The notes: generated by a model not told the origin, from the letters alone. 64,000 bases of DNA from Burkholderiales bacterium (GCA_017307855.1 JAFKGD010000013.1:124001-188000), one strand, 5' to 3'; counted from the first letter of the stretch, positions 36,316-46,683 are shown. Translations and numbers: made by a program.

Positions 36316-37254
36316 TCACACCTGCGTCGGAGACAGAATGCCAAGCCAGGCGACGCTTGCCATGACAAGCACCGCAAGAGTTGCTTCCGCAGACAAACTT
36401 CGCCTCAGCTTGGCGACAGCCGTGCCTGTATTGCCTGATTCAAGCGAGGCCTGGAGGCCGGGACTCAACCTGTATCGATTCGCCGCTGCCAGCGCGAGCA
36501 TACCCCCGACCAGCGCCAACTTCAGCAACAGCAACCGCCCGTAGAGCGTCGAGAACAGTGGCCCGATCGAGGGCCCAACGATCAGTAGGTAGTTGAGGAT
36601 TCCGCTCGCCGTAAGCACGATCACGATCAGCGTGCCGATGCGGGCAAAGCCGTTGGACGTGCGACTCAGCAGTCGCAGCATGCTTTGTGGTGCATCGAGT
36701 GCTCGGTCGCTCCTCAACGTCGCCAGCAGCAGGAACGCTACGATGGCGCCGACCCAGGCTCCGGCAGTCCACAGATGCGCGATGTCATTGCCGAGGTGAA
36801 AGTATCCGCGCAGCCCGTCATCCATGGCCCCGTGCCCCACCCAGGCGAGCGTTGCCAGGGCCGTACCGCTCGAGGCTGCCAAGCCCACGAAGCGCAGCGT
36901 CGGATTGAGCCTTAGCACGGCCAACAGCACGCACAGCAGCAGCGCCATGATGCGCACGCACCATGAGATCCCCATGTGCGTCCCCGTGATGAGCATTTCG
37001 AAGACGTGCGTCGTCAGCTCCGCATAGCTCTGGGCACCCGACATCGCCTTGGCCAGGACGGTCAGCGCCCAAACCGAGAGCACGATTCCGAGAGCCGCGG
37101 CAGCACCGACCAAGGTCCTGAAGCGATGTGCAACCGCCGAGGATCGCTCGTCGCGGCCCAGCGCGTACAGAGCGAACAAGGCGACGCCAAAAGCCGCCGC
37201 CAAGTCCAGGTACAGCGCCAGGCGCAATGCGATGGTCAACCAATCCCCGGCCAT
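36316..37254 (-). CDS. copD: Copper resistance protein CopD
   Basis: The 312-residue inner-membrane protein has about eight hydrophobic segments and conserved His in TGTHMGISWCVRIM and GHGAMDDGLRGYFHLGNDIAHLW. By family knowledge CopD moves copper across the inner membrane together with periplasmic CopC. It is 4 bp after copC on the same strand, and the pair is typical. Confidence 0.93.
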   Translation of the reverse strand: MAGDWLTIALRLALYLDLAAAFGVALFALYALGRDERSSAVAHRFRTLVGAAAALGIVLSVWALTVLAKAMSGAQSYAELTTHVFEMLITGTHMGISWCVRIMALLLCVLLAVLRLNPTLRFVGLAASSGTALATLAWVGHGAMDDGLRGYFHLGNDIAHLWTAGAWVGAIVAFLLLATLRSDRALDAPQSMLRLLSRTSNGFARIGTLIVIVLTASGILNYLLIVGPSIGPLFSTLYGRLLLLKLALVGGMLALAAANRYRLSPGLQASLESGNTGTAVAKLRRSLSAEATLAVLVMASVAWLGILSPTQV

Positions 37255-37258
37255 CGGC

Positions 37259-37645
37259 TTACTTGACCTTGAAGCTCACATTGCCCGTGATCGGATGCGT
37301 GTCTGAGGAAACGGCACGCCATTCAACGCGGTAGTCGCCGGCGCGCAGCGGCTGCGCAGGTGTGATCACCATGGTCTTTCCGTCGCCGGCAGCAGCCACG
37401 CTGGCGTTGATCTTCATGTTGCCGTGGTTGGGCATGCCCGGCATGCCTGTCATCACAAGGTTAGCCGCCGAAAACTGCGGCACGAGCGTCTCGGTGAATT
37501 TCAGCTCGATGGTCGCCGGGGCATCGACTTCGGACTTGTCGGCGGGCGTGGAAGACACCAGCGCGGGATGCGCGAAAGCGGCGGTCGCGAACAGGCTGGC
37601 GGCGATCGGCGTGATGAGTTTGGCAATCAGTGCAGAGCGGGTCAT
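37259..37645 (-). CDS. copC: Copper resistance protein CopC
   Basis: The 128-residue periplasmic copper carrier has a signal peptide (IAASLFATAAFAH, residues about 14-26) followed by the mature N-terminal His (HPALVSSTPA) that binds Cu(II). A Met cluster (MTGMPGMPNHGNM, about 66-78) can bind Cu(I), and a second His occurs in SSDTHPITG. ATG 37645 begins the signal; the long upstream frame is not part of the family. It delivers copper to CopD. Confidence 0.94.
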   Translation of the reverse strand: MTRSALIAKLITPIAASLFATAAFAHPALVSSTPADKSEVDAPATIELKFTETLVPQFSAANLVMTGMPGMPNHGNMKINASVAAAGDGKTMVITPAQPLRAGDYRVEWRAVSSDTHPITGNVSFKVK

Positions 37646-37776
37646 GGAAGTTCCTATCTTGGTGTTGAAAGGTTGGGGGATTGAGCGAACACGGACTGCA
37701 CGCGGCTCGATGGAGCGCAGTCCGATCAGATGGTTGTGTGGCGCGATAGCGACCTCCTGGTTCAGTTCTTGACCGG

Positions 37777-40236
37777 TCATTGCCCTCGGGGCCCGGCACC
37801 ACGCAGGCGCAAGGCGTTGCCGACCACCGACGCCGAACTGAGGCTCATGGCCAGAGCCGCGATCAAGGGGGACAGCAGCCAGCCCGTGAAGGGATAGAGC
37901 ACGCCGGCAGCAACCGGGATGCCGAGCGCGTTGTAGAGAAAAGCGAACACGAGGTTTTGCTTCATGTTGCGCACCGTGTCGACCGAAAGCGTGCGCGCCA
38001 CGGCGATGCCCCGAAGGTCACCCTTGACCAGGGTCACCTGCGCGCTGTTCATCGCCACGTCGGTGCCCGTGCCCATGGCGATGCCCACGTCCGCCTTGGC
38101 CAGAGCCGGTGCATCGTTGATGCCGTCACCCGCCATGGCGACGACACGGCCTTCCTTCTGCAGACGCTCGATCAACTGCAGCTTGTCGGCCGGCTTGACC
38201 TCGCCATGGACCTCGTCGATGCCCAGGCGGGCACCCACCGCCTTGGCGGTGGTATGTCCATCACCGGTGGCCATGATGACGCGCAGGCCGGCCGCCTTGA
38301 GCGCGGCCAAAGCCTCAGGGGTGCTGTCCTTGACCGGATCGGACACGGCCAGCAGGCCGGCAAGCTGACCGTCGACCGCCAGGTACATGACGCTCGCGCC
38401 CTCGCTGCGCAGCGCCTCCGCCTGCGGCACCAGTGGATCAACCGAAACACCCGCCTGCTGCATCAGCACCGTGTTGCCCAGCGCCAACTGGCGCTGCTCG
38501 ACCTTGCCTCGCACGCCGATGCCGGTCCCCGATTCGAAGCCTTGCGGCTTGGCGAGTTGCAACCCCTGGGCCCGGGCAGCCTGCACGATGGCGTCGGCCA
38601 AGGGGTGCTCGCTGCCCTGGTCCAGGCTGGCCGCCAGGCGAAGCACCTCCTGGTCGGTGAAGCCAGCAACGGCGACGGCTCGGTCGAAGGCGGGACGACC
38701 TTGCGTCAGGGTGCCCGTCTTGTCGATGACCAGCGTATCGACCTTGCGCAGGTTCTCGATCGCCGCGGCATCTCGGAACAACACGCCCTGCGTGGCGCCG
38801 CGGCCGGTGGCCACCATGATGGACATCGGTGTGGCCAAGCCCAGCGCGCACGGGCAAGCGATGATGAGGACCGCAACGGCATTGATCAGCCCATACACCC
38901 AGGCCGGTTGCGGCCCGTAGAACCCCCAGACGAAGAGCGTCGTCAACGCGATGGCGACCACGACCATCACGAAGTAGCCCGCGACGAGGTCGGCCATGCG
39001 TTGCATGGGCGCCTTGGAGCGCTGAGCTTGGGCAACCATCTGCACGATCTGCGAGAGCACGGTGTCAGAACCGATGCGCTCCGACCGCATGACCAGTGCA
39101 CCACTGGTGTTGAGTGTGGCGCCGATCACCTTGTCGCCCGCGCGCTTGCTCACCGGCAGCGGCTCGCCGGTCAGCATGGACTCGTCGACCGCGCTACTGC
39201 CCTCGTGCACCACGCCGTCGACGGGCACCTTCTCGCCGGGGCGGATGCGCAGCAAATCGCCCACGTGCACATGGCTGAGCGGCACATCCTCCTCGCGCCC
39301 ATCAGCGCCGATGCGGCGCGCGGTCTTGGGCGCCAGTCCCAGCAGCGACTTGATTGCCGCAGAGGTCTGCGAGCGGGCCTTGAGTTCCAGCACCTGGCCC
39401 AGCAGGGTCAGCGAGATGATGACGGCCGCGGCCTCGAAGTACACCCCGACGCGGCCCATGGAGAAGAACGAAGCCGGAAACACCTGTGGTGCCACGGTCG
39501 CTACCACGCTGTAGAGGAAGGCGGCTCCCGTACCCAGGCCGATGAGGGTCCACATGTTCGGGCTGCGGTGCACCACCGACTGCCAGCCGCGCGAGAAGAA
39601 GGGCCAACCCGCCCACAGCACGATCGGCAGCGACAGCACCAGCTCGACCCAACTCTGCGTGGCCATGTCCATCAGATGCAACCGCTCGCCCGCCATGGCG
39701 AGCGCCAGCACCACGAGCGTCAACGGCAGCGTCCACCAGAACCGGCGAGAGAAGTCGCGAAGCTCGGGGTTGTCATCGTCCAGGTCGGGCAACAGCGGCT
39801 CCAGCGCCATGCCGCACCTCGGGCAGGTACCAGGGTGGTCCTGGCGAATCTCCGGATGCATCGGGCAGGTGTAGACCGAGCCCGGCGCTGCGGCGGGCGT
39901 TGGCGCGGCCTGCGCCATCGGATCCTTTGCCGTGTGCACGTAGCGCAGCGGCTGCGTGTCGAACTTGTTCTTGCAGCCGGCGCTGCAGAAGAAGTAGGTG
40001 CGCTCTTCGCGGCTGGAACGGTGCGGTGACTGCGACGCGACCGCCATGCCGCAGACGGGATCCCGTTCTCCGGCCTCGGGCTTCGAGGCATCCGATGAAC
40101 TTGCGCCGTCGTTCTTGGGCAGGTCGGCACTGTGCTCGTGGTCCTCGTGGTGCGCATGTGGGCGGGAGCCCGACGCGTCCTTAGGCGCGTCGTGAGGGGG
40201 ATGTCCATGACCTGACGATGGGAGGGAAGAGTTCAT
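37777..40236 (-). CDS. Copper-translocating P1B-type ATPase with His-rich, YHS and metal-binding N-terminus
   Basis: The 819-residue pump exports copper from the cytoplasm. The N-terminus is His-rich (residues 9-36), followed by a YHS-like module (RDPVCGMAV ... [13 protein letters not shown]) and a heavy-metal domain ([22 protein letters not shown]). The core has eight helices, TGEP, the copper-site [12 protein letters not shown], the phosphorylation site DKTGTLT and the hinge [16 protein letters not shown]. It resembles CopF-type pumps of Cupriavidus and silver/copper exporters. ATG 40236 has only a weak ribosome site. It is in the middle of the cop operon. Confidence 0.95.
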   Translation of the reverse strand: MNSSLPSSGHGHPPHDAPKDASGSRPHAHHEDHEHSADLPKNDGASSSDASKPEAGERDPVCGMAVASQSPHRSSREERTYFFCSAGCKNKFDTQPLRYVHTAKDPMAQAAPTPAAAPGSVYTCPMHPEIRQDHPGTCPRCGMALEPLLPDLDDDNPELRDFSRRFWWTLPLTLVVLALAMAGERLHLMDMATQSWVELVLSLPIVLWAGWPFFSRGWQSVVHRSPNMWTLIGLGTGAAFLYSVVATVAPQVFPASFFSMGRVGVYFEAAAVIISLTLLGQVLELKARSQTSAAIKSLLGLAPKTARRIGADGREEDVPLSHVHVGDLLRIRPGEKVPVDGVVHEGSSAVDESMLTGEPLPVSKRAGDKVIGATLNTSGALVMRSERIGSDTVLSQIVQMVAQAQRSKAPMQRMADLVAGYFVMVVVAIALTTLFVWGFYGPQPAWVYGLINAVAVLIIACPCALGLATPMSIMVATGRGATQGVLFRDAAAIENLRKVDTLVIDKTGTLTQGRPAFDRAVAVAGFTDQEVLRLAASLDQGSEHPLADAIVQAARAQGLQLAKPQGFESGTGIGVRGKVEQRQLALGNTVLMQQAGVSVDPLVPQAEALRSEGASVMYLAVDGQLAGLLAVSDPVKDSTPEALAALKAAGLRVIMATGDGHTTAKAVGARLGIDEVHGEVKPADKLQLIERLQKEGRVVAMAGDGINDAPALAKADVGIAMGTGTDVAMNSAQVTLVKGDLRGIAVARTLSVDTVRNMKQNLVFAFLYNALGIPVAAGVLYPFTGWLLSPLIAALAMSLSSASVVGNALRLRGAGPRGQ

Positions 40237-40368
40237 GTTGTGTGCTGGCCTCGCCTAAGTTCAAGCGGCGCGATAAGCGCGAAGGGTTCGTCCGACATCC
40301 TCAAATACCGTGGAGCGCCGCACTCACACCTCATAGAAAAGACGCGCGGGCGTGCAGCTTCGCTTCGT

Positions 40369-40668
40369 TCATCGCTGCTCGCCGCCGGAAGCCGGGACCG
40401 CGTTCGACGCTTCCTTGCCTTCCCGCGACGGCTCGGTGTTGTTGTCGTCGGCGCGGTGACCGTGGCCTCGGTGCATGAAGAGGTGCATCAGCGGACATGC
40501 CGCAAGCAGCAGGAATGGCAGATAGCCTGCGATATGCGTCAAGTGCCCCTTCAGCAGGAAGTACGCAGCGACGGCCGCGATTGGCACCAAGATCAGGAAA
40601 GCCAGGCCGTAGCGCGACCGCCAGAATTGGGGGCGGCCGCTGGGTGTCTGCGTGTGCGCATGGTGCAT
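40369..40668 (-). CDS. DUF2933 small membrane protein
   Basis: The 99-residue protein has two membrane helices (YGLAFLILVPIAAVAAYFLL and AGYLPFLLLAACPLMHLFMH, about residues 20-67) and His-rich flanks (MHHAHTQ; MHRGHGHRADD). It matches DUF2933, often found beside copper pumps. GGAGAG precedes the ATG. The likely role is metal handling at the inner membrane, inferred from neighbours and His content. Confidence 0.85.
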   Translation of the reverse strand: MHHAHTQTPSGRPQFWRSRYGLAFLILVPIAAVAAYFLLKGHLTHIAGYLPFLLLAACPLMHLFMHRGHGHRADDNNTEPSREGKEASNAVPASGGEQR

Positions 40669-40691
40669 AAAAAGCTCTCCCGGATCCGTGT

Positions 40692-41180
40692 TCAGCGATG
40701 CGACTGGAAGACCGTGCTCTTGCCGTCCGCCGTCAACAGCAACACGTCGTAGGCGTCCTTGCGGTCACCGTACACGGGACCGTCCATGCCGGGCGAGCCG
40801 ACCGGCATGCCTGGTGCGGCCAGGCCGATGGCCCGCGGTGCTTCCCGCAGTAGACGACGGATGTCTGCGGCCGGGACATGGCCCTCGATGGCGTATCGCC
40901 CGATCTGCGCCGTGTGACAGGAGCCGAACTTCTGCGCGATGCCCAGGCGCGCTCGCGCGGCGTTGTTGCCGCTATCGAAAACCTGCACCTCGAACCCAGC
41001 CTGCTCCATGTGCGTGATCCAGTCCTTGCAGCAGCCGCAGCTCGGGTCCTTCCAGACCTTGGCCGTCAGCCGCTCCTGGGCCAGGACGGGGCCCGCCAGC
41101 AGCAAGGCAAGGACGCCCGCGATGGCGGCTCGGCGCTTCGCTTCGACCGGACGCTGCGTGTGCTGTGTTGTCGTGTTCAT
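40692..41180 (-). CDS. DUF411 metal-binding periplasmic protein
   Basis: The 162-residue protein has a signal peptide (GVLALLLAGPVLAQ, about residues 22-35) and the DUF411 motif VWKDPSCGCCKDW (Cys near residues 48-51), followed by a Cys-His pair in GSCHTAQI. DUF411 proteins occur in copper and silver resistance clusters and probably bind Cu(I). ATG 41180 is chosen over an upstream codon. It lies between copB and the DUF2933 gene. Confidence 0.87.
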   Translation of the reverse strand: MNTTTQHTQRPVEAKRRAAIAGVLALLLAGPVLAQERLTAKVWKDPSCGCCKDWITHMEQAGFEVQVFDSGNNAARARLGIAQKFGSCHTAQIGRYAIEGHVPAADIRRLLREAPRAIGLAAPGMPVGSPGMDGPVYGDRKDAYDVLLLTADGKSTVFQSHR

Positions 41181-41214
41181 GCTTTGCCCACTCCTCACGT
41201 CGACGTGTTACCAA

Positions 41215-42306
41215 CTAAAACCAGAAGCGCACACCGGCCACCCAGCGTGTTTGCAGGGGGCGGCCGCCCGAGGCGCGCACGTAGTCGGCGGTCTGGCCGA
41301 AGCTGCCCGCGCGCTCCACGCCGATGTAGGGCGCGAACTGGCGGCTGAACTCGTAGCGCAGTCGCAGGCCCGCGGACGCTTCGGCGAGGCCCTTGCCGAT
41401 GCGCCGCTCTGGATCGTCCTTGCCGTAGAACTGCAGCTCGGCGCGCGGCTCGAGCACCAAGCGCTGGGTCAGCAGCATCTCGTAGCTGCCCTCCAGGCGC
41501 AGCGCGGTCCTGCCGCCGCTGCCCACGTAGGCGGTCGCGTCCAACTCGAACCAGTACGGCGCGAGTCCCTGGATGCCGAAGGCCAGCCACTGGCGGCTTG
41601 GTCCCTCGCCGGTGTCCAGGCGGACGCCCAGTTGCGTGTCCCAGAAGGTGGAGACCGCATGGCCCCACAGCAGTTCGGTGCGCGCCTCTTCGAACTTGCC
41701 GCCCGCCACGTCGCCCTCGGCCTTGAGCACCGCCCGATTGAAGGCGTTCCCATACCAGGCTTGCAGGCCGTAGGCCGTGTCATTGCCGCCATTGCGCGTG
41801 AAGCGACGCTCCAGGGTTTCGGCCCGTAGCGAGAAGAAGGCGTGCTCGTCGGCCAGCATGAGCCGTGGCACGCCCGGCACGGCGTAGTCACCCGATCCCA
41901 GCTTGAGGCCATTGGAGTAGGCGTGCGGATCGCGCGCATCGGGCGGGGCCGAGCCGCCTTGCATGCGCATGTTGCCGTGGTCCATGGCCGGTGCGGCGGT
42001 CGCGGAGGAGGCGCCACTGGCGGGCGCACCATGCCCGGCATGAGGATCGGTCGCCGCGGCAGCGGCAGGCGTGGCCGGCGCAGAGGGCGAAGACGGCGCG
42101 CCGCTGGCGGGAGCCCCGTGTCCGGCATGCGGGTCAGCGGCGGCAGGATTCGCGGTTGCGGCAGGTGCGACTGCTGGCGCGGGTGTGGCGCGGGGAGCGG
42201 CTTGACCATGGGCGCTGTGGTCGTTCTGCGCCCGGGCTTGTGTGGCCACGCCGACAAGGGCCATGAGCGCGATGGACAGTGCGCGAAGGGGGAGTGCTTG
42301 GGACAT
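41215..42306 (-). CDS. copB: Copper resistance outer-membrane protein CopB
   Basis: The 363-residue protein has a signal peptide (ALSIALMALVGVATQARAQ), a disordered region rich in Ala, Pro, His and Met (about residues 27-115), and a C-terminal beta-barrel (GLKLGSGDYAVPGVPRLMLA ... TRWVAGVRFWF, ending in an aromatic Phe as outer-membrane barrels do). The linker contains two near-identical DPHAGHGAPASGA copies that could bind copper. CopB is the outer-membrane partner of the multicopper oxidase CopA, 23 bp upstream. Confidence 0.93.
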   Translation of the reverse strand: MSQALPLRALSIALMALVGVATQARAQNDHSAHGQAAPRATPAPAVAPAATANPAAADPHAGHGAPASGAPSSPSAPATPAAAAATDPHAGHGAPASGASSATAAPAMDHGNMRMQGGSAPPDARDPHAYSNGLKLGSGDYAVPGVPRLMLADEHAFFSLRAETLERRFTRNGGNDTAYGLQAWYGNAFNRAVLKAEGDVAGGKFEEARTELLWGHAVSTFWDTQLGVRLDTGEGPSRQWLAFGIQGLAPYWFELDATAYVGSGGRTALRLEGSYEMLLTQRLVLEPRAELQFYGKDDPERRIGKGLAEASAGLRLRYEFSRQFAPYIGVERAGSFGQTADYVRASGGRPLQTRWVAGVRFWF

Positions 42307-42329
42307 TCTGGATCTTCCTTGTGCTGGGC

Positions 42330-44216
42330 TCAGGACACCACGACTTCGCGGAACATGCCGGCATCCATGTGGAACATCAGATGGCAATGCCAGGCCCAGC
42401 GTCCGAGCGCGTCGGCCGTCACAAGGAAACTGATGCGTTGCGCGGGCTGCACCGGCAGGGTGTGCCGGCGGGCGAGGAAGCGGCCATCCGGGCTCTCCAG
42501 CTCGCTCCACAAACCGTGCAGGTGCATGGGATGGGTCATCATCGTGTCGTTGTGCAAGATGACCCGCAGGCGCTCGCCGTAGCGAAAATGGACCGGCGTG
42601 GACTTGCCGAACTCCAGTCCGTCCAGAGACCAGGAATAGCGCTCCATGTTGCCCGTCAGGTGCAACTCGACCTCACGGCCGGGGCCCCGTTTGTCCAGCG
42701 GACCCGATGGCGTGTGCAGATCCGCGAGGGTCAGGACACGCCTCCCGTTGTTGCGCAGGCCGATGCCGGGGTCATCCAGGTTGGTGCGCGCCATGTCGAC
42801 CCGCATGTCCGTGCTCGCGCCGTATTCGGTGCGCGCGTGGCGCGCCGTGGTGCTTGGCACAGCCAGCGCGCCCGCGGCATGCTGGCTGTGGTCCATGGCC
42901 ATGCCGCCGTGGTTCATGGCGCCATGGTTCATCCCGCCCATCGCGCCGTGGTTCATGCCAGTCATCGGGGTCGCGGCCATGCCGGCCATGCCGGCCATGC
43001 CAGCCATTCCCGTCATGCCGGTCATTCCCGTCATGCCGGCATCCTGGCCCGAAGCGCCGTGGTCCATGCCGCCCATCATGTCGCCCATGCCGAGCCATTC
43101 CACCGGATCCAAGGCAGGCACCGGCGCCTGCAGGCCCTCGCGCACTGCCAAGGTGGCACGCGCATACCCGGTGCGCTCCATGGCCTGCGCGAAGATCGTG
43201 TAGGCGTCGTCGCGTGGCTGAACGATGACGTCGATGGTCTCGCCCGGGCCGAAGCGGAATTCGTCGACCGTCACGGGCTCCACATCCACGCCATCGACGT
43301 GCACGACGGTGAGCTTGAGCCCAGGGATGCGTACGTCGTAGAAGGTGTTACCCGCGCCGTTGACCATGCGCAGGCGCACGCGTTCGCCCGGACGGAACAG
43401 GCCCGTCCAGTTGCCCGCCGGGGTCGTGCCGTTGGCGAGGTAGGTCAGGGTCGCGGAGGACAGATCGGCGAGATCGGTCGGGTTCATCCGCATTTCGTTC
43501 CACATCTTGCGCTTGCCGAGCGCAGCAGCCATGCCATCGCGCGAAACGTCGCGGAAGAAGTCGATGACGGTGGGCTGGTTGAAGTTCAGGTAATCGCTCT
43601 GGGACTTGAGCTTGGCGAAGATCCGCATCGGGTCTTCGTCGGTCCAGTCCGAGAACACGAGCACATGCTCGCGGTCGGCGTGGATGGTCTGGGGCCCGGC
43701 CGGATCGATGATGATCGCCCCATACATGCCGGTGAGCTCTTGCATGCCGGAGTGCGAGTGGTACCAATACGAACCGCTTTGCTCGACTTTGAATTGGTAG
43801 GTGAAGGTCTCGCCCGGCGCAATGCCGTCGAAGCTGATGCCGGGCACGCCGTCCATCTGGTAGGGCAGGATGATGCCGTGCCAGTGGATGGAGGTGGACT
43901 CGCGCAGCTTGTTGGTCACGCGGATGGTGACCGTTTCTCCTTCGCGCCAGCGCAGCGTTGGCGCGGGAATAGTGCCGTTGATCGTGGTTGCGATACCGGG
44001 CTTGCCTGTGAAATTGACGGGCGACTCAGCCACCACCAAATCGAACTCGTTGCCGCTCAGAACGCGAGGCCCCCCGACCGTTCCAGGGCCCTGCTGCGCA
44101 AACGCCTTGAGCGCGGGTGTCGACAGGCCAGCCATGACGCCACCGGCGGCCAAGCCCTGTACGAACCGCCGCCGGGACAAGCCCGGGGGCATGATTAGAA
44201 AAGGCGAGCGCGGCAT
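42330..44216 (-). CDS. copA: Copper resistance multicopper oxidase CopA
   Basis: This periplasmic enzyme oxidises Cu(I) to less toxic Cu(II). The 628-residue protein carries a Tat signal (SRRRFVQGLAAGG, near residue 15). Cupredoxin copper ligands are visible in HWHGII, YHSHSGMQ, HPMHLHGLW and WHCHLMFHMDAGM. Between domains there is a Met/His-rich segment (about residues 375-445) made of repeated MTGM, MAGM and MNHGAM units, typical of PcoA/CopA proteins and able to bind many Cu ions. ATG 44216 has GGAGGA upstream. It is the first gene of the leftward cop operon, divergent from copR. Confidence 0.96.
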   Translation of the reverse strand: MPRSPFLIMPPGLSRRRFVQGLAAGGVMAGLSTPALKAFAQQGPGTVGGPRVLSGNEFDLVVAESPVNFTGKPGIATTINGTIPAPTLRWREGETVTIRVTNKLRESTSIHWHGIILPYQMDGVPGISFDGIAPGETFTYQFKVEQSGSYWYHSHSGMQELTGMYGAIIIDPAGPQTIHADREHVLVFSDWTDEDPMRIFAKLKSQSDYLNFNQPTVIDFFRDVSRDGMAAALGKRKMWNEMRMNPTDLADLSSATLTYLANGTTPAGNWTGLFRPGERVRLRMVNGAGNTFYDVRIPGLKLTVVHVDGVDVEPVTVDEFRFGPGETIDVIVQPRDDAYTIFAQAMERTGYARATLAVREGLQAPVPALDPVEWLGMGDMMGGMDHGASGQDAGMTGMTGMTGMAGMAGMAGMAATPMTGMNHGAMGGMNHGAMNHGGMAMDHSQHAAGALAVPSTTARHARTEYGASTDMRVDMARTNLDDPGIGLRNNGRRVLTLADLHTPSGPLDKRGPGREVELHLTGNMERYSWSLDGLEFGKSTPVHFRYGERLRVILHNDTMMTHPMHLHGLWSELESPDGRFLARRHTLPVQPAQRISFLVTADALGRWAWHCHLMFHMDAGMFREVVVS

Positions 44217-44355
44217 AGGGTGGGATCCTCCAGGGGGTCAACGACAGTCGTCCTTGCCCGGACCCGGCCAGCCCGCTGGTCTCAGGGTCCAACGCACAAG
44301 GTTCGACGCATGGAGGACATCCTAAGGAGGGGGCGTTTTCCAACCCATGACCCGT

Positions 44356-44375
44356 CCATTACTTTCATGTAATGG
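44356..44375. promoter_or_regulatory. Inverted repeat between copA and copR, candidate CopR operator
   Basis: The arms CCATTAC and GTAATGG pair perfectly around a 6-bp spacer (TTTCAT). It lies in the 261-bp region between the divergent copA and copR starts, about 140 bp from copA and 103 bp from copR, so one site could serve both. By analogy CopR-type regulators bind such short dyads near -35. TTGTGTC just downstream may be part of a second half-site. Confidence 0.6.
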
Positions 44376-44477
44376 TTGTGTCATCCTTCGGGAAGGGGCA
44401 GAGCGGTACATTGCCCGGTAGTGGGCGCAAAAGTCCCACGCGGCCCCTCTCACCGCAACGATTCTGTAAGGAAAGCC

Positions 44478-45161
44478 ATGAAGATGCTGGTCGTCGAGGA
44501 CGAAGCCAAGACGGCGGACTATGTGCGCCAAGGCCTGCAGGAGGCAGGCTTCATCGTGGACTTGGCCCGCACCGGCCTGGAGGGCCATCACCTGGCCATG
44601 AGCGAGTCCTACGATTTGATCGTTCTGGATGTCATGCTGCCGGACGTCGATGGCTGGCGCATCGTGCGCTCGCTGCGGGCGGCGGGCAAACAGGTCCCGG
44701 TGCTGTTCCTGACAGCGCGCGGCAGCGTGGACGATCGGGTCAAGGGCTTGGAACTTGGCGCCGATGACTACCTGGTTAAGCCGTTCGCGTTTTCGGAGTT
44801 ACTGGCGCGCGTGCGCACGCTGCTGCGACGCGGCACTGCGCCGAGCCAACCCGACCGCATTCAGATTGTCGACCTGGAGCTCGATCTGGCACGCCGACGC
44901 GCCACACGGGCCGGCAAGCGTATCGCGCTGACCGTCAAGGAGTTCGCCTTATTGGAGCTGCTGGCACGTCGCCAGGGAGAAGTGCTGCCGCGCTCGCTGA
45001 TTGCGTCCCAGGTGTGGGACATGAACTATGACAGTGACACCAATGTGATCGACGTGGCGATCCGCCGGCTGCGCGCGAAGATCGACGATGCGTTCAACCC
45101 CAAGCTGATCCACACCGTGCGCGGCATGGGCTACACGCTCGACACCGATGACGGCCTCTAA
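44478..45161 (+). CDS. copR: Copper-responsive response regulator CopR
   Basis: The 227-residue OmpR-type regulator has a receiver domain with the acceptor Asp in [14 protein letters not shown] (about residue 51) and Lys in [14 protein letters not shown]-terminal winged helix follows ([38 protein letters not shown]). AAGGAAA precedes the ATG. It is divergent from the cop operon and its stop overlaps copS by 14 bp, so it should activate the cop genes in response to copper. Confidence 0.95.
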   Translation: MKMLVVEDEAKTADYVRQGLQEAGFIVDLARTGLEGHHLAMSESYDLIVLDVMLPDVDGWRIVRSLRAAGKQVPVLFLTARGSVDDRVKGLELGADDYLVKPFAFSELLARVRTLLRRGTAPSQPDRIQIVDLELDLARRRATRAGKRIALTVKEFALLELLARRQGEVLPRSLIASQVWDMNYDSDTNVIDVAIRRLRAKIDDAFNPKLIHTVRGMGYTLDTDDGL

Positions 45162-46608
45162 ACCTGAGACGTCGGCCATTGGCCACGCCAAGCAGGTCAG
45201 GCCGACCCGGCGGCGCAGTCCCGCTTCGCTCGCCCTGCGCGTGACGGCATTGATCGGCGCGGCCATCACCTTGGTGTTCCTCTGTTTCCAGTGGGCCATC
45301 GTCCGATCGTTGGAGCATCACTTTGCGCAACAGGACGCGCATGAACTGGACGCGGTCATCTCGGCCCTGGCCGAGCCCTTGCGTCAGGGCGACGACATGG
45401 ACCGCGACGCGCTGGGGCAGCAACTTGCCAATGCGGTGGCGGGGCACCACGGGATGAGCTACGCCGTCTACGACCAGACAGGCAACACCATCTACGCCAC
45501 GGCGGGTCCTGACCTGTCCAAGATGAACCTGGCCCCCAAGCCTCTGGCGCAGATCGACGCCGAGGAGTTGGCGGTGTGGCAGGATCGTCAGCGGTCCTAC
45601 CGGGGCGTTGCGTTCGAATTTGCAGCAGGCCCTACTTCGGATGCGCCACGCTACCGCATCCTCGCTGCCATGGACATCGGCTTCCACCTGGAATTCCTCG
45701 GGGAGTTCCAGCGCATGCTGCGTTGGGTGACCTTCATGGTCCTGTGCATTGCGCTGCTGGCCGCTTGGCTGGCGGTCCACTGGGGGCATCTGCCGATCCG
45801 CAAGGTCAACGAGAAAATCCGTGCCATCCGTTCGTCCAAACTGGACGTGCGACTCGACCCACGCGACGTGCCGATCGAGCTGTCAGAGTTGGTGTTCGCC
45901 TTCAACGACATGCTGGCGCGCATCGAGGAAGGCTTTGCCCGCTTGTCGCACTTCTCTGCCGACATTGCGCATGAGCTGCGCACCCCGGTGACCAACCTCG
46001 TGACACAGACCCATGTGGTGTTGGGGCAGCCCCGTAGCGCCGAAGAGTACCGGGAGATCCTGTACTCCCATCTGGAGGAGTTCGATCGCATGAGTCGCAT
46101 GATCGCGGACATGCTGTTTCTCGCGCAGACCGAGAACGATCCACGCAACATCCGCATGAGCCAGGTCGACCTGAGTGCGCTGGTCCGGGGCTTGTTCGAC
46201 TACTACGAGGCCCTCGCCGACGATCGACACATCACGCTCAGCCTCAAGGGCGCGGTCGAGCCGGTCCTGGCGGATCGCGAGATGTTGTCGCGGGCCATCG
46301 GCAACCTTCTTTCCAATGCCATTCGCTACACGCCGCGCGAGGCTCGGATCATCGTCACGCTCAAACAGGACGACCAGGGAACGGTCATTCGCGTCGAGAA
46401 CCCGGGTGAGCGGATATCGGACGCCGATCTGCCCAAGCTCTTCGATCGCTTCTACCGCGCCGACCCTGCCCGCCAGCGCAAGTCCGCGGGGGCCGGCCTC
46501 GGACTGGCGATCGTCAAATCAATTGCCGAAGCTCATGGTGGACATGTGCAGGCAACGTCCAACGATACAGCGACTAAATTTGATCTAACGCTGCCTCGCA
46601 TCGCTTAG
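45148..46608 (+). CDS. copS: Copper sensor histidine kinase CopS
   Basis: The 486-residue inner-membrane kinase has two membrane helices (about residues 31-52 and 195-215) flanking a periplasmic sensor, then HAMP, the phospho-acceptor [11 protein letters not shown] (about 273), and ATP-binding boxes ([22 protein letters not shown]). It belongs to the heavy-metal sensor kinase group (CusS/PcoS). The start overlaps copR by 14 bp, which implies translational coupling. Confidence 0.95.
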   Translation: MTASKPETSAIGHAKQVRPTRRRSPASLALRVTALIGAAITLVFLCFQWAIVRSLEHHFAQQDAHELDAVISALAEPLRQGDDMDRDALGQQLANAVAGHHGMSYAVYDQTGNTIYATAGPDLSKMNLAPKPLAQIDAEELAVWQDRQRSYRGVAFEFAAGPTSDAPRYRILAAMDIGFHLEFLGEFQRMLRWVTFMVLCIALLAAWLAVHWGHLPIRKVNEKIRAIRSSKLDVRLDPRDVPIELSELVFAFNDMLARIEEGFARLSHFSADIAHELRTPVTNLVTQTHVVLGQPRSAEEYREILYSHLEEFDRMSRMIADMLFLAQTENDPRNIRMSQVDLSALVRGLFDYYEALADDRHITLSLKGAVEPVLADREMLSRAIGNLLSNAIRYTPREARIIVTLKQDDQGTVIRVENPGERISDADLPKLFDRFYRADPARQRKSAGAGLGLAIVKSIAEAHGGHVQATSNDTATKFDLTLPRIA

Positions 46609-46614
46609 GTTGGC

Positions 46615-46632
46615 CTCCCGCCATTGCGGGAG
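46615..46632. terminator. Stem-loop between convergent copS and the relaxase gene
   Basis: Arms CTCCCGC and GCGGGAG close around CATT, 7 bp after the copS stop and 51 bp before the relaxase stop. There is no T-run, so it may be a weak or Rho-assisted stop, or an mRNA-protecting hairpin shared by both transcripts. Confidence 0.5.
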
Positions 46633-46683
46633 AATGCAGATCGTGGATGGGCGCAGTTTCGGCTCGTCGGAAGCAGGTGCTCG

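Noticed and set aside
37780-40029. 749-codon plus frame opposite the copper ATPase
   Set aside because: Antisense shadow of a clear P1B ATPase.
42279-44198. 639-codon plus frame opposite copA
   Set aside because: Antisense shadow of the multicopper oxidase, including its Met-rich repeat.
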